This document shows positions 62,464 through 64,000 of a stretch of DNA of 64,000 nucleotides, piece by piece (position 1 is the first letter of the stretch; every line of letters begins with the position of its first letter). The position numbers and the translations under genes are program-made. The DNA lies in the NCBI RefSeq assembly GCF_018326265.1, contig NZ_AP023360.1, positions 3,153,501 to 3,217,500 of the forward strand, read 5' to 3'. Under the pieces are notes generated by a model that was given only the letters and a program-made list of their open reading frames with translations, did not search any database and had not been told where the DNA came from. The stretch is from Catellatospora sp. IY07-71 (GTDB lineage: Bacteria; Actinomycetota; Actinomycetes; Mycobacteriales; Micromonosporaceae).

Positions 62464-64000
62464 ATGAGACGAAAGAATCCGATCAGGACGGTGGCGATCG
62501 CGCTCGCCACCGCGATGATCGCCACCGCAGGATGGGCGGCGGTCGCGCAAGCGGCCGGCGGACCCAACCTCTCGCTCGGCAAGTCCGCCTCCGCGAGCTC
62601 CGTCAACGGCCCCTACGGCACCGGCAACCTCAACGACGGCAACAAGGGCAGCTACTGGGAGAGCTCAGGCTCCCTGCCGCAGTGGGCGCAGCTCGACCTC
62701 GGCGCCGCCACGGCGATCGACCAGGTCGTGCTGAAGCTGCCGGACGGCTGGGGCACCCGCACCCAGACCCTGGCCGTGCAGGGCAGCACCAACGGCAGCA
62801 CCTTCACCGACATCGTCGCCGCCCAGGGGTACAGCTTCAACCCGTCGGTGGCGAACAACTCGGTGACCATCAACTTCCCGGCCACCTCGCCGCGGTACGT
62901 CCGCGTCAGCATTTCCGCGAACACCGGCTGGGCCGCCGCGCAGCTCTCCGAGCTGGAGATCTACGGCACCGCGAGCTCGTCGACCAACCTCGCGCAGGGC
63001 CGCCCCACCACCGAGAGCGGCCACGCCGACGTCTACGACTCCGGCCGTGCCGTCGACGGCAACCAGGGCACCTACTGGGAGAGCGCCAACAACTCGTTCC
63101 CCGAGTGGCTGACCGTCGACCTCGGCGCCGCCGTCGCGGTCAACCGGGTCGTGCTCAAGCTGCCCACCTCCGGCTGGGGCACCCGCTCGCAGACCCTGTC
63201 CGTGCAGGGCAGCACGAACGGCTCGACGTTCAGCGACCTCGTCGCCTCGGCGTCGTACACCTTCAACCCGGCCGTGGCCGGCAACTCGGTGACGATCAAC
63301 TTCAGCCAGACCACCACCCGGTACGTGCGGATCGACATCACCGCCAACACCGCGTGGCCGGCCGGGCAGCTCTCCGAGGTCGAGGTGTACGGCCCCGGCA
63401 GCGGCACCGACACCACCGCGCCGAGCGTGCCGGGCAACCTGACCCTGAACGCGTCGGGCACCACCATCACGCTGAACTGGAACGCGTCCACCGACAACGC
63501 CGGCGGCAGCGGCCTGGCCGGCTACGACGTCTACCGCAACGGCACGCTGGCCGCGCAGGTCGGCGCCGTCACCAGCTGGCAGGACACCCAGCCGACCTCG
63601 GCGACCGTGTCCTACTACGTGCGCTCGCGGGACAACGCGGGCAACGTCTCGGCCAACAGCAACACGGTGACCCGCAACGGCACCACGCCGGACACCACCC
63701 CGCCGAGCGTGCCGGGCACGCTGAGCCACACCACGTCGGGCACGACGATCACCCTGAACTGGGGCGCGTCCACCGACAACACCGGCGGCAGCGGCATCAA
63801 GGGCTACGACGTGTTCCGCAACGGCACCTTCGTGCTGACCACGGGCAACGTCACCACCTGGAGCGACACCCAGGCCGCCTCGGCGACCGTGTCCTACTAC
63901 GTCCGGGCCCGGGACAACGCCGACAACGTCTCCGGCAACAGCAACACGGTCACCCGGACCGGCGGCGACGTCACCGCGCCGAGCACGCCCAGCAACCTCA
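62464..64000 (+). CDS. Secreted protein with two discoidin and several Fn3 domains, 5' part
   Basis: Open to the end of the window (512 residues visible). Signal peptide about 1-35 (VAQAAGG). Two discoidin/CBM32-like domains follow, about 38-175 and 178-315. Each opens NLxxGxPxxxS-style and contains YWESSG/YWESAN, W-x-x-x-DLGAA, QVVLKLP/RVVLKLP, TLAVQGSTNGSTF/TLSVQGSTNGSTF and YVR. From about 320 come fibronectin-III repeats of about 95 residues (TAPSVPGNLTLNASGTTITLNWNAS ... GYDVYRNGT ... YYVRSRDNAGNVS), two complete and a third beginning. Such arrays precede or follow a catalytic domain in secreted glycanases; that part lies outside the window. AAAAAGGA precedes the ATG. Confidence 0.85.
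   Translation, partial: MRRKNPIRTVAIALATAMIATAGWAAVAQAAGGPNLSLGKSASASSVNGPYGTGNLNDGNKGSYWESSGSLPQWAQLDLGAATAIDQVVLKLPDGWGTRTQTLAVQGSTNGSTFTDIVAAQGYSFNPSVANNSVTINFPATSPRYVRVSISANTGWAAAQLSELEIYGTASSSTNLAQGRPTTESGHADVYDSGRAVDGNQGTYWESANNSFPEWLTVDLGAAVAVNRVVLKLPTSGWGTRSQTLSVQGSTNGSTFSDLVASASYTFNPAVAGNSVTINFSQTTTRYVRIDITANTAWPAGQLSEVEVYGPGSGTDTTAPSVPGNLTLNASGTTITLNWNASTDNAGGSGLAGYDVYRNGTLAAQVGAVTSWQDTQPTSATVSYYVRSRDNAGNVSANSNTVTRNGTTPDTTPPSVPGTLSHTTSGTTITLNWGASTDNTGGSGIKGYDVFRNGTFVLTTGNVTTWSDTQAASATVSYYVRARDNADNVSGNSNTVTRTGGDVTAPSTPSNL

Overview
The window is from a high-GC actinomycete, most probably a member of the Micromonosporaceae (Micromonospora/Actinoplanes/Catellatospora-like). The evidence is the codon use, the furA-katG arrangement, the PadR/permease pairs, the XRE-regulator locus with small satellite genes, a dense set of secreted CAZymes, and extragenic palindromes of a kind I associate with that family (family placement is inference). 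It looks chromosomal: I see no integrase, transposase, tRNA, rRNA or CRISPR array. Many start codons sit 6-8 nt behind a TANNNT box with no Shine-Dalgarno sequence, so leaderless mRNAs appear common.

Layout. 1-9.3 kb: end of a regulator-like protein, a PadR regulator with a membrane protein, a secreted lipase-like hydrolase, a lipoprotein, a GNAT enzyme, a PL1 pectate lyase and three small membrane proteins, two of them tandem paralogues. 9.3-11.5 kb: a regulatory locus with an XRE/TPR regulator, a small co-transcribed partner and divergent tiny Cys-motif proteins. 11.6-18.9 kb: a second PadR/membrane pair, a TPR protein, a HelD-type RNA polymerase recycling factor and a fused permease-like protein. 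19.0-21.7 kb: furA-katG with its promoter. 21.8-31.5 kb: a surface protein, a secreted lipase, a large subtilase, an LppU-like protein, a two-component system and membrane proteins.

31.5-38.2 kb holds the most unusual locus: five co-oriented, tightly packed genes in the order TPR, TPR, a small EACC1-like membrane protein, a CHAT-protease/STAND-NTPase, TPR. The three TPR proteins share one N-terminal module and carry seven near-identical repeats each. This looks like an NTP-dependent immune or self-killing system of the NLR-like class, with triplicated sensors and a CHAT effector.

38.4-43.1 kb: a methyltransferase, an MMPL exporter divergent from a TetR regulator across six tandem palindromic operators at a 23-bp period, and a small exported protein. 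43.4-56.6 kb is a xylan-utilisation region: CE1-type esterase with CBM2, NodB/CE4 deacetylase, two GH10 xylanases, a GH43 enzyme, a three-gene sugar ABC importer without its ATPase, and two tandem LacI regulators, the first frameshifted. Two related operator types recur in front of these genes. The model is that xylanases and esterases cut and deacetylate xylan outside the cell, the binding protein and permeases import xylo-oligosaccharides using an ATPase encoded elsewhere, cytoplasmic GH43 finishes hydrolysis, and LacI proteins sense the sugar.

56.8-64 kb: a TMEM165/GDT1 manganese exporter behind a yybP-ykoY-type riboswitch, an AlkZ-like winged-helix protein, a small membrane coiled-coil protein, a class A penicillin-binding protein with a PASTA domain, and the start of a secreted discoidin/fibronectin-III protein that runs off the end.
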